In this document: positions 32,245 through 40,800 of the stretch, one piece after another
Numbering within the stretch: the stretch's first letter is position 1
Layout: every line of letters begins with the position of its first letter
From: Chloroflexi bacterium 13_1_40CM_65_17
GTDB taxonomy: Bacteria; Chloroflexota; Dormibacteria; Dormibacterales; Dormibacteraceae
DNA: 42,548 nt
NCBI GenBank assembly: GCA_001917815.1
Contig: MNES01000047.1
Coordinates: forward strand, 1-42,548
Direction of reading: 5' to 3'
Position numbers and translations under genes: made by a program
The notes under the pieces: model-generated
Databases searched by the model: none
Seen by the model: the letters and a program-made list of their open reading frames with translations, nothing else
What the model was told of the DNA's origin: nothing

Positions 32245-33621
32245 CTAGACGGCGAGCCGCCGCCGCAGAGCGATCACGCGGCGACGCATCTCCTCTTCGA
32301 CGTCGAACGGCATGTCGACCTCCTGGCGTTCCCGATGCCATCGCTCAAAAGCGAGGTCCACCTGCGCGGTCTGCAGCCGCGACACGAGGAAGTACGCACG
32401 AAGGCCTCCGCGCTGCAACGCGCGTATGCGCCGCCGAAAACGCTGCCACGGATTCATGAGGATCGGGACTTCCTCAGGCGTGATGGCGCCGCTGCCGGTC
32501 GCGGCCTCCTTGCGGAACTGGTCGGCGAGCGCCTGACTCTCGATGTGGAGGCCGAGCAGAAGCAACGCGAGCGCTCCGGCCGTGAACGGTCCGGTCATGA
32601 CGAGGGTCCGGAGGTGGATCTCCAGAATCCCGATCGCCGTCTTCTCGATGGGGAAGAGAGTCAGCCACGCATCCCACGCGAAGTGCGCGGCGATGGCGAC
32701 GATGAAGCCGCCGGCGATCGCGATGAGCTTTCTGCGCACGTCCGGCAGCTGGCGTGCGATCCCAAGCCCGGCGCCGACGAATGCCGTGTATGTGGCATGG
32801 CCGAAAAACAGGCCGAGCACCTGACGCGCGTACCACTGAAAGCCCGCGGCGTAAGGCCCCACGCCTTCGGGCGCGAAGATGGCGTAGAGGTTGGTCATGT
32901 ACGAAACCGATTCCATGAAGTTGAAGCCGAGGCCGATAGCCGCTCCATAGACGATGCCGTCGACGACGTCGTCGAACTCGTTGCGCATCACCAGGAAGAG
33001 CAGCACGACGGCGGAGCCTTTGGCCAGCTCCTCCAGGATGCCGGCGGAAAACGCGTTCGACACGTCGAGGCCGGGGCCTGGCACGAGGGTGCGGATTGCG
33101 ATCGTTTGCCAGAGGCTTTCGGCCCAGATGACGAGGCTGGTGGCGACCACCGCGCCCCACGCGGCGGCGAGCAACACGAGTCGCCATGGCTCCGTTTCGT
33201 TGCGATCGAGATAACGCAGGACAAATAAACCAAATGCGGTCGTGGGCAGGCAGGCGAGCGCGCATACGACAGCGACATTCGGGCCCGCCGAGCCGGTGAA
33301 CACGAAGACATCGATCAGGAGCAGCCACGCGAGCGCGGCCAGGCCCAGCAGTACGAACGCGCGGGCGAGATGGCGGCGGCCCTCCGCCCGGTCGCGATAG
33401 AGAGCGCGTACCCCGACGAAGGTGACGAGGGCGATCAGGCTGATGGCAAGCAATCCATAGAGCGAGGTGCGGCCGGCGACGGGCTCGAGGTAGATGTAGT
33501 TGAGGATCGAGCTCGCGATCAGCGCGAGGATCAGGGTCACCGCGATGACGATCGCGATCGCGAAACGTGGGGGCCGTCGTGGCCGAGGGCGCGCGGAGCG
33601 AGTGTCGACGAGGGTGGCCAC
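32245..33621 (-). CDS. PrsW-family intramembrane protease
   Basis: The 458-residue protein has about ten membrane segments. PrsW (M82) motifs are all present: EELAKG (197-202), DGIVYGAAIGLGFNFMES (221-238), FGHATYTAFVGAGLG (His275) and HFAWDAW (His313). In Bacillus, PrsW cuts an anti-sigma factor at site 1; no anti-sigma gene is adjacent here. The C-terminal 100 residues are a charged cytoplasmic tail (RRRIRALQRGGLRAYF, ERWHRERQEVDMPFDVEEEMRRRV) not common in the family. It starts at GTG 33621, 2 bases after the stop of the 162-aa gene, which is a likely partner. Confidence 0.88.
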   Translation of the reverse strand: MATLVDTRSARPRPRRPPRFAIAIVIAVTLILALIASSILNYIYLEPVAGRTSLYGLLAISLIALVTFVGVRALYRDRAEGRRHLARAFVLLGLAALAWLLLIDVFVFTGSAGPNVAVVCALACLPTTAFGLFVLRYLDRNETEPWRLVLLAAAWGAVVATSLVIWAESLWQTIAIRTLVPGPGLDVSNAFSAGILEELAKGSAVVLLFLVMRNEFDDVVDGIVYGAAIGLGFNFMESVSYMTNLYAIFAPEGVGPYAAGFQWYARQVLGLFFGHATYTAFVGAGLGIARQLPDVRRKLIAIAGGFIVAIAAHFAWDAWLTLFPIEKTAIGILEIHLRTLVMTGPFTAGALALLLLGLHIESQALADQFRKEAATGSGAITPEEVPILMNPWQRFRRRIRALQRGGLRAYFLVSRLQTAQVDLAFERWHRERQEVDMPFDVEEEMRRRVIALRRRLAV

Positions 33622-33623
33622 TA

Positions 33624-34112
33624 CTACCGCTCCACCTGGACCAGGCGGCGGGCGATCACCTCGACCGGCACGCCGCCTTCGTATCGCTCGACGACGAAGA
33701 GGTAGTGGCCGGGGAGGATGTGATGGAAACCGGGCGGCACGCGGACGGGGATGATCGTCTGGTTGGCGAGCTCTTGCGGAGTCGCCGGACCGACACCTCC
33801 GACAATGTTGCCGAAACTGTCGTACCAGCGTGCGTCGACGACGACGTTGGGAGGCAAGGACGACCAGTCGACCTTGGCCGCGAACAGCGCGGTGCGAGGA
33901 AACGAGCTGCCGTCTGGCCCGGTCACGGTGTTCTGGTCGGGGTCGTACTGGTAGACGCCCACGATGGTGGCTTTGAGGCCGGTTTGATGGCCCGGGGGCT
34001 CGAAGTAGACGAACTCGACGAGCCCCACTATGAGGATCAAGAGAGATATCGCGGCGTACAGGAGCAACGTCCGATAAAGGGTGCGAACCTGATCGACTGG
34101 CGCCGCAACCAC
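33624..34112 (-). CDS. single-pass membrane protein of unknown function
   Basis: The 162-residue protein has one membrane segment (about 14-36, LLLYAAISLLILIVGLVEFVYF) and an outer beta-rich domain: ATIVGVYQYDPDQNTVTGPDGSSF, VVVDARWYDSFGNIVGGVG, IIPVRVPPGFHHILPGHYLFVVERYEGG. The pattern resembles an immunoglobulin-like fold, but I do not recognise a family. It is directly upstream of and nearly touching prsW, so it could be a regulator or substrate of that protease. Confidence 0.65.
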   Translation of the reverse strand: MVAAPVDQVRTLYRTLLLYAAISLLILIVGLVEFVYFEPPGHQTGLKATIVGVYQYDPDQNTVTGPDGSSFPRTALFAAKVDWSSLPPNVVVDARWYDSFGNIVGGVGPATPQELANQTIIPVRVPPGFHHILPGHYLFVVERYEGGVPVEVIARRLVQVER

Positions 34113-34176
34113 CTGCGAGAGTGTATGAGGCGGACGGGATCCCGGATGAGCCGAGCGTTACCTGGATAGAGAATGC

Positions 34177-34187
34177 AGGAGGTGATC
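34177..34187 (+). promoter_or_regulatory. full-length Shine-Dalgarno AGGAGGTGATC
   Basis: An uninterrupted match to the 16S anti-Shine-Dalgarno tail. Its GGAGG core stands 8 bases before ATG 34191, which decides the start against the upstream ATG at 34173. It stands out in a region where many genes have no ribosome site at all. Confidence 0.8.
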
Positions 34188-34190
34188 GAT

Positions 34191-34526
34191 ATGCCGCAAA
34201 GGGCGTGGAGTCCGAAACGCGAGCGTCAGTACGAGCACATCAAGGAAGGCCTGCTCGAGCGCGGATCGGGTGCGGAAAAAGCGGAGGAGATAGCCGCGCG
34301 AACGGTCAACAAGGAGCGGGCTCGCCACGGCGAGGCGAAGGAGTCCAGCCGCACATCTGTCGATGACATTTCGTCTGGGCGGCGCGGCGGCTTGCGTTCG
34401 CACAGCGGCTCGCGGGGCCCGACATACGCGCAGCTCCGCAATGAGGCCCGTCAGCGCGGCATCAGGGGTCGGTCGAAGATGACCAAGGGCCAGCTTGCTG
34501 GAGCCATCGCCCGCAAAGGGGGCTGA
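34191..34526 (+). CDS. small basic protein, 'plasmid stabilization'-type N-terminus with Rho_N/SAP-like C-terminus
   Basis: A 111-residue, highly charged protein. The N-terminal half (SPKRERQYEHIKEGLLERGSGAEKAEEIAARTVNKERARHG) matches small proteins usually annotated as plasmid stabilization proteins. The last 35 residues (PTYAQLRNEARQRGIRGRSKMTKGQLAGAIARKG) form a Rho-N or SAP-like helix-extended-loop-helix that can bind nucleic acid. The name does not imply a plasmid here. The very strong ribosome site suggests high expression. Role unknown, perhaps nucleoid- or RNA-binding. Confidence 0.75.
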   Translation: MPQRAWSPKRERQYEHIKEGLLERGSGAEKAEEIAARTVNKERARHGEAKESSRTSVDDISSGRRGGLRSHSGSRGPTYAQLRNEARQRGIRGRSKMTKGQLAGAIARKGG

Positions 34527-34530
34527 CCTC

Positions 34531-35085
34531 TCAGGCCGGCTTTCGGTAGAAGCGGACCCCGTCTCGGAGATCCTCAAACTCAGTTCCTGGAGCTTCACGC
34601 AACACTTTCCAAGCCGCGAAACCGTCCCCAACACAACCTCCGAGGTGAATCGCCAGCGGCAAGATCAGGTATCCGCCCCAAGGACCGAAGCAGGCCAGCA
34701 ACCCTAGGACGGAAATCGCGACTGCGGGAGCGGTGGCCACAGCCAGGTACTGGCGGCGGGTGAATCGATGGCCCGCGGCAGTCGCGTACAGAGCGGGCAT
34801 GACCCCTCCAATGAGCAGCGCGCCGAAACTGGGTCGCGCTCCGAAGGCGCGCATGACCAGGGCGTGGATGGCCTCGTGTATGACGACCAGAAGGCCAGTC
34901 AGCAGAACGATCACCACCACGTCGATGAGACCGATCTGGAACGACCCGCCCGCCCGACCGGCGCGAATGATCGAGGGCAGAGCGAACAGCGGCACGCTCG
35001 TCAGCACGACGACGATCGCGACGATGTTCCAGACCGTCGCCTCCGACTTTCCCGGCCGCCAGTCGACGATCGGCGGTGTCGTCAC
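34531..35085 (-). CDS. DUF3267-type membrane zinc metalloprotease-like protein
   Basis: The 184-residue protein has four to five membrane segments. The zinc-binding HExxH motif is HEAIHAL within the second segment (VLLTGLLVVIHEAIHALVMRAFGARPSFG). The sequence GHRFTRRQYLAVATAPAVAISVLGL and AIHLGGCVGDGFAAW fits the DUF3267 family, related to site-2-type proteases. Substrate unknown. It is convergent with the small basic protein gene, 4 bases apart. Confidence 0.8.
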   Translation of the reverse strand: MTTPPIVDWRPGKSEATVWNIVAIVVVLTSVPLFALPSIIRAGRAGGSFQIGLIDVVVIVLLTGLLVVIHEAIHALVMRAFGARPSFGALLIGGVMPALYATAAGHRFTRRQYLAVATAPAVAISVLGLLACFGPWGGYLILPLAIHLGGCVGDGFAAWKVLREAPGTEFEDLRDGVRFYRKPA

Positions 35086-35102
35086 GGTGCGAGGCAGATC
35101 GC

Positions 35103-35188
35103 TGGTGCGGCGGAGAGGAGTTGAACCTCCACGACCTTGCGGTCACTAGCTCCTGAAACTAGCGCGTCTGCCATTCCGCCACCGCCGC
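35103..35188 (-). tRNA. tRNA-Leu (anticodon CAG)
   Basis: On the - strand the acceptor GCGGCGG pairs with CCGCCGC, then A and an encoded CCA. Anticodon stem CTAGT/GCTAG with loop TTCAGGA gives CAG (reads CUG). A TATACT -10-like box lies 16 bases upstream (35205-35210 on the + strand as AGTATA). Confidence 0.95.
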
Positions 35189-35244
35189 GTCGGGGCGAGC
35201 GAGAAGTATACCGAGGGCAAATCTCTGCGCCTTCGGGCTCTCCC

Positions 35245-38040
35245 TTAGGTCGTGATGAACAGCGTGTGCCAGGCAGCCTCGACCAGGTCGGGGTTCAGCT
35301 GTACCTGCACGCCTCGCGCGGCCGACACATCAACCAGCCGCTCGAGCAGGTCGCGCGGATGGTTGCCGCGCAAGGGCCTGCCGCCATAGAGATTACGGAT
35401 CATTTCGAGCGCAGTCCCGTCGGGGGGGATCGTCAGCCGCTCCCGCTCCCTCTCGAAGATTCGGCACCACATCTCCCACGTCGGGTCGGGCATAAGCACC
35501 TTGTAGGCCAGCCGGCGGAGGTAGGCCTCGTCCAGCAGCTCGGCCGGCTTGAGGTTGGTTGATAGGGCGAGCTGCGCCCAGAACGGAACCTCCACCTTGC
35601 GGCCGCTGGCGGAAAGGTTCATGTAGTCGATCTCCTGCTCCAGCGGCACCAGCAGGCGGTCGAGGATCTGCTTCGGCAACACGCGCTGCCGTCCCAGGTC
35701 GTCGACCAGCAGCACACCGCCGTTGGCCTTCACCTGCAGGGGCGCGCCGTATGTTCGGCTCCCCTCTTCCCAGGTAGGGTCGAACATCTCGATCTGGAAC
35801 TCGCCACCCACCTGGACGAGGGGGCGCGCGACGCGCCGCCAGCGGCGATCCGCCGGCTGGTTGGCCTCCAAGTGATGCACGGCGCCGTCGAAGACCGTCA
35901 TCACCTCTCCGCCTCCGATGTCGAGCGCCATCGGGACGACGATCGGGCCCCCGAGCAAGCGCGGAATCCGTCGCGCCAGCGTGGTCTTGCCGTTGCCTGG
36001 CGCTCCGTAGATGAAGATCGAGGACCGCGAGTTGACAGCCGCGCGTACCGCTTCTGTCACTCCTGGCGCAAGCTCGATGCCGGCGAGCGCCGCCGTCACC
36101 TTCGTGAGGTCGAGGGTGCCGGGCTTTGCCGCGTCGGCGAGCACCAGCCTGTACTCGTGAAGCGACACGGGCGCCGGGCCTGAGTAGCGGGTGCCGGCTC
36201 GCGAGATCTCCTCGCTCCTAACGCGCCCTTGCCTCGTCAGCGCATACGCCATGCGTTCGGGCAGCGGCCGGCCGAGCCAAGGGCCTTGCTCGGAGGCAAG
36301 CCCCAGAGCGTCGAGGAAGTTGGCGCTGATCAGCAGCTTGAGCATCGGTTCGACGGATGCAAAAGGAAGCGCCAGCTGCTCTGCCACCTCAAAGCCCGTC
36401 AGTCGCGTTGCCGTCGACGCGAGGCGAAGGATCATGCCCTCGATCAGTGCTCGATTCATCTCCGGCGGCGGCGGGGTACCCAGCTCTTGGCTCGTCGACG
36501 GCGTGGCTGTCGGCGGAGGCATCGCCTGCGGCTCGTCGACATGCTCCAGGATCGCCGCGAAGAGCTTTTTTCCGAACCGTGCGCGGTCGGCGTGGTCGGG
36601 AGGTTCGCCCTCGCGTCGGCGGCTGATCCAGTTCGGCACTTCCTTGAAGACCACGGTGTTGCCTATCAACAGCTGCACCATGTCAGGCTCCGCGGTCGTG
36701 ACCCGGACCGCGATGCGCACGAGGTAGCCCTGGCTCTTGAGGGCCGACCAGCTGCGCTCCCACGCGACATCGTTGCGTCCCGACCAGGTCTGGCGCACAG
36801 TGCGGTCGCGCGCGAGGGTCACGTCCTTGCGGTTCTGATAGCGGCGACGGACGAGCTCGGTGACGTCCTTGTCGACGTCCTCGGCCACCAGCGCCGCCAG
36901 AGGCAGCGCGCGGTCATCGACCGCGGGCCGGTTCTTGATTTCGAAGATGGTGTTGGCGGTCGGCGCCAGCGCGCGGATCACACTCGCGTGGCGCGGGCAG
37001 AAGGGAGTGCGCTCGATGAACTGAATGTGTCGGCGGCACCACCAGCTCTTGCATTCGCGCCCCGTGAGATCCCTGTAGGCGCACGCCCAGCCACGACGCT
37101 CGCCGCAATCGACGAAGGTGCAGACTCCGGGTGGCTTGGGGCCGTCGGTCCGCCGTGGGATCGCGACCTGCGGCGAGGCGACCTGCGCCGGGACGGCAAT
37201 CTCGGCCGACATGGCCTCGGCGGCCGGCTGCGCGACCGCAGGCTTGGGCATGTAGTGAAAGGCGCCGGAGAATTCCTCGCAGGTCTGGAAGCGCTGCGAG
37301 CGGTCCTTGGCGGTTGCCTTCCAGATGATCTCCATGATCGGCGAGGGGATCGCGGTCGACGCCCGCGGCCGGTCGAACACCTGCGCATGCAGCACGGCCG
37401 GCAGCGGTCCCGTGAAGGGCGGCTCGCCATGGAGAAGCTCGTAGAGGATCATGCCCAGCGAGTACACGTCCGAGCACTTGTCCACCGCCTCGCCCTTGAC
37501 CTGCTCAGGCGCCATGTACGCGGGCGTGCCGACCATGCTGCCGGTGGCGGTCAGGCGATGCTTGTCATCGATCAGCTTCGAGATGCCGAAGTCGAGGATC
37601 TTGGTCTTGCCGCGGTTGGAGATGAGGATGTTGTCGGGCTTAAGGTCGCGGTGAACGATGCCGAAGTCGTGGGCGACACCGACCGCTGACAATAGCTGCT
37701 GCACCAGGTCGACAGACACGTCGACGCTGAAGCGTCCGTACTCGTCGAGCCACGACCGCATGGAGCGGCCCTCCACCCATTCCATGACGATGAACAGCAC
37801 CGGACCGTCCTCGTCGAAGTCGTAGACGCGCACGATCCCGGGATGGTTGAGTGCGGCGACCGTGGCCGCCTCGCGGTGGAACCGCTGGCGGAAGCTGACG
37901 TCGCTCGAGTACTGCTCCGCCAGCACCTTGATGGCCACCGGGATGTCGAGCCGCGGATGGGTAGACCGGTACACGACGCCCATGGCGCCACGTCCGAGCT
38001 CGGCTTCTATCGGGTACCGCCCGAGTTGAGTAGTGCTCAC
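35245..38040 (-). CDS. Ser/Thr protein kinase fused to Cys/His cluster, winged-helix-like and AAA ATPase domains
   Basis: One uninterrupted chain of 931 aa from GTG 38040 (MSTTQLGRYPIEAELGRGAMG); an in-frame ATG at 38082 and GTG at 38091 are alternatives. The kinase domain (8-265) has every key residue: G-loop GRGAMG, Lys38 (VAIK), HRD Asp132, DFG Asp150, APE. Cys307, 312, 320, 330, 335, 348 with His338 and His351 suit zinc binding. A winged-helix-like region lies near 540-625. The AAA part has Walker A GAPGNGKTT (679-687), Walker B GVLLVDD (775-781), sensor LALSTN and the arginine pair AYLRRLAYK. The last 300 residues match a stand-alone AAA family with its own winged helix. Function unknown; kinase control of the ATPase is inferred. 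Confidence 0.88.
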   Translation of the reverse strand: MSTTQLGRYPIEAELGRGAMGVVYRSTHPRLDIPVAIKVLAEQYSSDVSFRQRFHREAATVAALNHPGIVRVYDFDEDGPVLFIVMEWVEGRSMRSWLDEYGRFSVDVSVDLVQQLLSAVGVAHDFGIVHRDLKPDNILISNRGKTKILDFGISKLIDDKHRLTATGSMVGTPAYMAPEQVKGEAVDKCSDVYSLGMILYELLHGEPPFTGPLPAVLHAQVFDRPRASTAIPSPIMEIIWKATAKDRSQRFQTCEEFSGAFHYMPKPAVAQPAAEAMSAEIAVPAQVASPQVAIPRRTDGPKPPGVCTFVDCGERRGWACAYRDLTGRECKSWWCRRHIQFIERTPFCPRHASVIRALAPTANTIFEIKNRPAVDDRALPLAALVAEDVDKDVTELVRRRYQNRKDVTLARDRTVRQTWSGRNDVAWERSWSALKSQGYLVRIAVRVTTAEPDMVQLLIGNTVVFKEVPNWISRRREGEPPDHADRARFGKKLFAAILEHVDEPQAMPPPTATPSTSQELGTPPPPEMNRALIEGMILRLASTATRLTGFEVAEQLALPFASVEPMLKLLISANFLDALGLASEQGPWLGRPLPERMAYALTRQGRVRSEEISRAGTRYSGPAPVSLHEYRLVLADAAKPGTLDLTKVTAALAGIELAPGVTEAVRAAVNSRSSIFIYGAPGNGKTTLARRIPRLLGGPIVVPMALDIGGGEVMTVFDGAVHHLEANQPADRRWRRVARPLVQVGGEFQIEMFDPTWEEGSRTYGAPLQVKANGGVLLVDDLGRQRVLPKQILDRLLVPLEQEIDYMNLSASGRKVEVPFWAQLALSTNLKPAELLDEAYLRRLAYKVLMPDPTWEMWCRIFERERERLTIPPDGTALEMIRNLYGGRPLRGNHPRDLLERLVDVSAARGVQVQLNPDLVEAAWHTLFITT

Positions 38041-38061
38041 GTTCGGTTGAGGGAAGCCAGT

Positions 38062-38082
38062 ATGCCGGACGGTACCCGGCAT
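38062..38082. promoter_or_regulatory. inverted repeat upstream of the kinase-AAA gene
   Basis: Perfect 7-base arms ATGCCGG and CCGGCAT with a 7-base spacer, 22 bases before the chosen GTG. It could be an operator; it also contains the alternative ATG start. Confidence 0.35.
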
Positions 38083-38119
38083 CCCTGCCACTTATGCGAA
38101 CCGCGCGAGGCTTCGGCCG

Positions 38120-39073
38120 CTAGCTGAAGACGGAGAGTGGCATGTAGAACGAAACGCCGAAGTTGGGCTGGTCCACGATCTGGCTGATCCGCAGATCGCC
38201 CGCCAGGCTGCACAGGATGTAGGCGTCTTCGCGGCTCAGCTTGTGGTCCGCCTGGAGCCACACGATGGTGTCTCGGACGGAGTTTCGAGCGTTCTCCATC
38301 AGGTCGGGCCCGAGAGCGCAGACCGCGTGGTAGCCGGCGGCGTCGCTCTTCGGCTGAAGGGGCTTGGCGGGCGTGAGGAAGTGATAGGACCAGGGACGCA
38401 GACGGCCGCCTTTCACCACCCCAAACCGGAGTGAGAACGACATCGGACATTCGATTCCCGTAACGCAGACCTCGCCGTCTCCCTGCGCTCCATGGCAGTC
38501 GCCCGCGGAGAACAGCGCTCCGGGGACGAAAACGGGCAGATAGAGCTTCGTGCCGGCTGTCAGGTGTCGGGTGTCGATGTTGCCCGCGCCCTTGGTCGGA
38601 GGCAGGACGTCGTGCGGTCCGGGCTCGTCTGTGGCGACGCCCATCGTCCCGCAGAACGGCGCGAGCGGGATGTGGATGTCATGGCGCAGCTCGGCGGTTG
38701 TGCGATCGCCCAGGTCGAAGTAGCGCACGTACGGGTCGGGGAAGTCCGAGGCCAGCAGCCCGAGGCCCGGCAAGATCGCCGACCAACCCCACGACCCTGG
38801 CTTGAGGCTCAGGATGTCGACCTCCAGGGCGTCGCCGGGCTCGGCGCCCTTGACGTAAACAGGGCCGCCCAACGGGTAGAGCCGGTCGAAGTTCAGGGCT
38901 CCCAGCTTGGAGGCGGGGTCGCCCTTCTTCAGCTGCCCGGCGGTGACCTCTTCAGTGTCGAAATGGACGATGTCGCCGGACTCGATCTCGACCGCCGGCG
39001 GCAGCGAGTTGTCCCACTTGAAGTGGAAGACGTCTCGTCCGATCGTGTGTTCCCGCACTCCTGTTTTCGCCAT
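38120..39073 (-). CDS. acetamidase/formamidase family protein
   Basis: The 317-residue protein hydrolyses formamide or short amides to ammonia and the acid. Family marks are FHFKWDNSLPPAVEIESGDIVHFDTEE, GPVYVKGAEPGDALEVDIL, FCGTMGVATDEPG, NIDTRHLTAGTKLYLPVFVPGALFSAGDCHGAQGDGEVCVTGIECP. The GDxHxxQGDGE centre carries the metal/active-site residues. It starts directly beyond the stop of the acyl-CoA ligase, so the two form an operon. Substrate is not decided. Confidence 0.93.
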   Translation of the reverse strand: MAKTGVREHTIGRDVFHFKWDNSLPPAVEIESGDIVHFDTEEVTAGQLKKGDPASKLGALNFDRLYPLGGPVYVKGAEPGDALEVDILSLKPGSWGWSAILPGLGLLASDFPDPYVRYFDLGDRTTAELRHDIHIPLAPFCGTMGVATDEPGPHDVLPPTKGAGNIDTRHLTAGTKLYLPVFVPGALFSAGDCHGAQGDGEVCVTGIECPMSFSLRFGVVKGGRLRPWSYHFLTPAKPLQPKSDAAGYHAVCALGPDLMENARNSVRDTIVWLQADHKLSREDAYILCSLAGDLRISQIVDQPNFGVSFYMPLSVFS

Positions 39074-40705
39074 CTATTTCCTCACCGCCGGCGCCGCGCT
39101 CTCCTTGATCGGAGCGGCGTTGGCGCGCAGCACTTTCTTGTCGAACTTGCCCACCGACGTCTTCGGCACCTCGTCGATAAAACGGATCTCGTCCGGCAGC
39201 CACCACTTGGCGACCTTGTCGCGCAGGAAGTCGATCAACTCTTCCTGGGTCACCTGCCCCTTGAACTCAGGCTTCGGAACCGCGAAGGCGACAGGCCGCT
39301 CGTCCCACTTGGGGTGGACGAGGCCGATAACGGCCGCCTCCATGATCTTGGGGTGAGCCATGATCGCGTTCTCGAGCTCTACCGATGAGATCCATTCGCC
39401 GCCGGACTTGATCACGTCCTTGGTGCGGTCGACGATCTGGATGTAGCCCTCGGGCGTGACCCTGGCCACGTCGCCGGTGCGGAACCAACCATCCTCGGTG
39501 AGCTTGTCTGGGTCGTAGCCGTTGTGATAGCCGCGGGCGATCCACGGCCCCCGGACCTGGATCTCGCCGAACGCGACGCCGTCCCACGGGAGCTCTTCGC
39601 CGGTCGCGGCGTCGCAGATGCGCAGCTCGACGCCAGGCACGATCACACCCTGGGTCAGGCGCGCGTCAAGCTCGTCCTCGGGTTTGGTCTGGGCCTTCGG
39701 CCGGGCGACGCTGCCAAGGGGCGACGTTTCGGTCATGCCCCAGGCGTGGAGCATGCGCAGGCCGAGCGAATCCATGGACTCCATCACCGCGCGGGGGATG
39801 GCGGAACCGCCACATACCACTATGCGGACCTTGGGCAGCCGTCTCCCGCTCTCCTTCAAATACGCCGCGGTGTTGATCCAGATGGTCGGCACCCCGGCGA
39901 GGAAGGTCGCGCCCTCCGCCTCCGCGAGGTCGACGATGGACTTGGCGTCGCCCATGAATCGGTCCGGGAAAAGCACCTTGCTCCCCGCCATCCCGCAGGC
40001 ATATGGCAGGCCCCAGCTGTTGGCGTGGAACATGGGCACGATCGGGAGGACCGTGTCGCGCTCTGTGATGCCGAGGTTGTCGGCCTGGAGCACGCCCATC
40101 GTGTGAATGAACTGGGAGCGATGCGAGTAGACCACGCCTTTGGGGTTGCCGGTGGTGCCGGACGTGTAGCACATCGACGCGGCCATGCGTTCCGAGATCT
40201 TGGGCCAGGGATAGTCGTCGCTCTCCGCGGCCAGCAGGGTTTCGTAGTCGAGCATCTCGCCCAAGCCATGGTCGGGAGCGGCCGGCGCACCGTCGGTCAT
40301 GAGCACGATGGTCTTGATGCTCGGGATCTTTCCGGCCAGGGGCTTGAGGAGAGGGACCAGCGTCTGGTCGATGAACAGGACCTTGTCCTCAGCGTCCTTG
40401 ATGATGAATTCGAGGTGCTGTGGAAATAGTCGCAGGTTGAGGGTATGAAGGACCGCGCCCATGCACGGCACGGCGTAGTAGAGCTCGAGGTGCCGGTAGT
40501 TGTTCCAGGCCAGCGTTGCCACGCGGTCGCCGGGTTTGACGCCAAGCCTCTTGAGGGCGCCGGCGAGCCGGTTGACCCGGCGGACCATCTCTCCGTTGGT
40601 GGTGCGGTGGAGCGCCTGCTCGCGCTTGGTCACGACCTCCGACTTCGCATTCAGCCGCTCCATTCGCCAGAGCACGTGCTGAATAGAGAGCTCGTAGTCC
40701 TGCAT
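39074..40705 (-). CDS. AMP-binding acyl-CoA ligase (long-chain fatty-acid-CoA ligase type)
   Basis: The 543-residue protein activates a carboxylic acid to acyl-AMP and then acyl-CoA. Core motifs: CYTSGTTGNPKGVVYSHRS (P-loop), HAWGMTETSPLG, GEIQVRGPWIARGYH, DGWFRTGDVARV, GEWISSVELENAI and catalytic lysine in KTSVGKFDKKVLR. It belongs to the medium/long-chain subgroup; no substrate can be named. The ATG 40705 follows GGAAGG by 4 bases; a GTG at 40717 adds four residues and is a weaker choice. The gene ends one base before the formamidase start. Confidence 0.92.
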   Translation of the reverse strand: MQDYELSIQHVLWRMERLNAKSEVVTKREQALHRTTNGEMVRRVNRLAGALKRLGVKPGDRVATLAWNNYRHLELYYAVPCMGAVLHTLNLRLFPQHLEFIIKDAEDKVLFIDQTLVPLLKPLAGKIPSIKTIVLMTDGAPAAPDHGLGEMLDYETLLAAESDDYPWPKISERMAASMCYTSGTTGNPKGVVYSHRSQFIHTMGVLQADNLGITERDTVLPIVPMFHANSWGLPYACGMAGSKVLFPDRFMGDAKSIVDLAEAEGATFLAGVPTIWINTAAYLKESGRRLPKVRIVVCGGSAIPRAVMESMDSLGLRMLHAWGMTETSPLGSVARPKAQTKPEDELDARLTQGVIVPGVELRICDAATGEELPWDGVAFGEIQVRGPWIARGYHNGYDPDKLTEDGWFRTGDVARVTPEGYIQIVDRTKDVIKSGGEWISSVELENAIMAHPKIMEAAVIGLVHPKWDERPVAFAVPKPEFKGQVTQEELIDFLRDKVAKWWLPDEIRFIDEVPKTSVGKFDKKVLRANAAPIKESAAPAVRK

Positions 40706-40800
40706 CAAGCCTTCCACGGCCCAACCTCCAGCAAGAGTAGTCCTGGGGCAGCGTCTCTAAGAGTTGGATGGTAAGCCTGGCCGGGTTAGGATGCACACCT

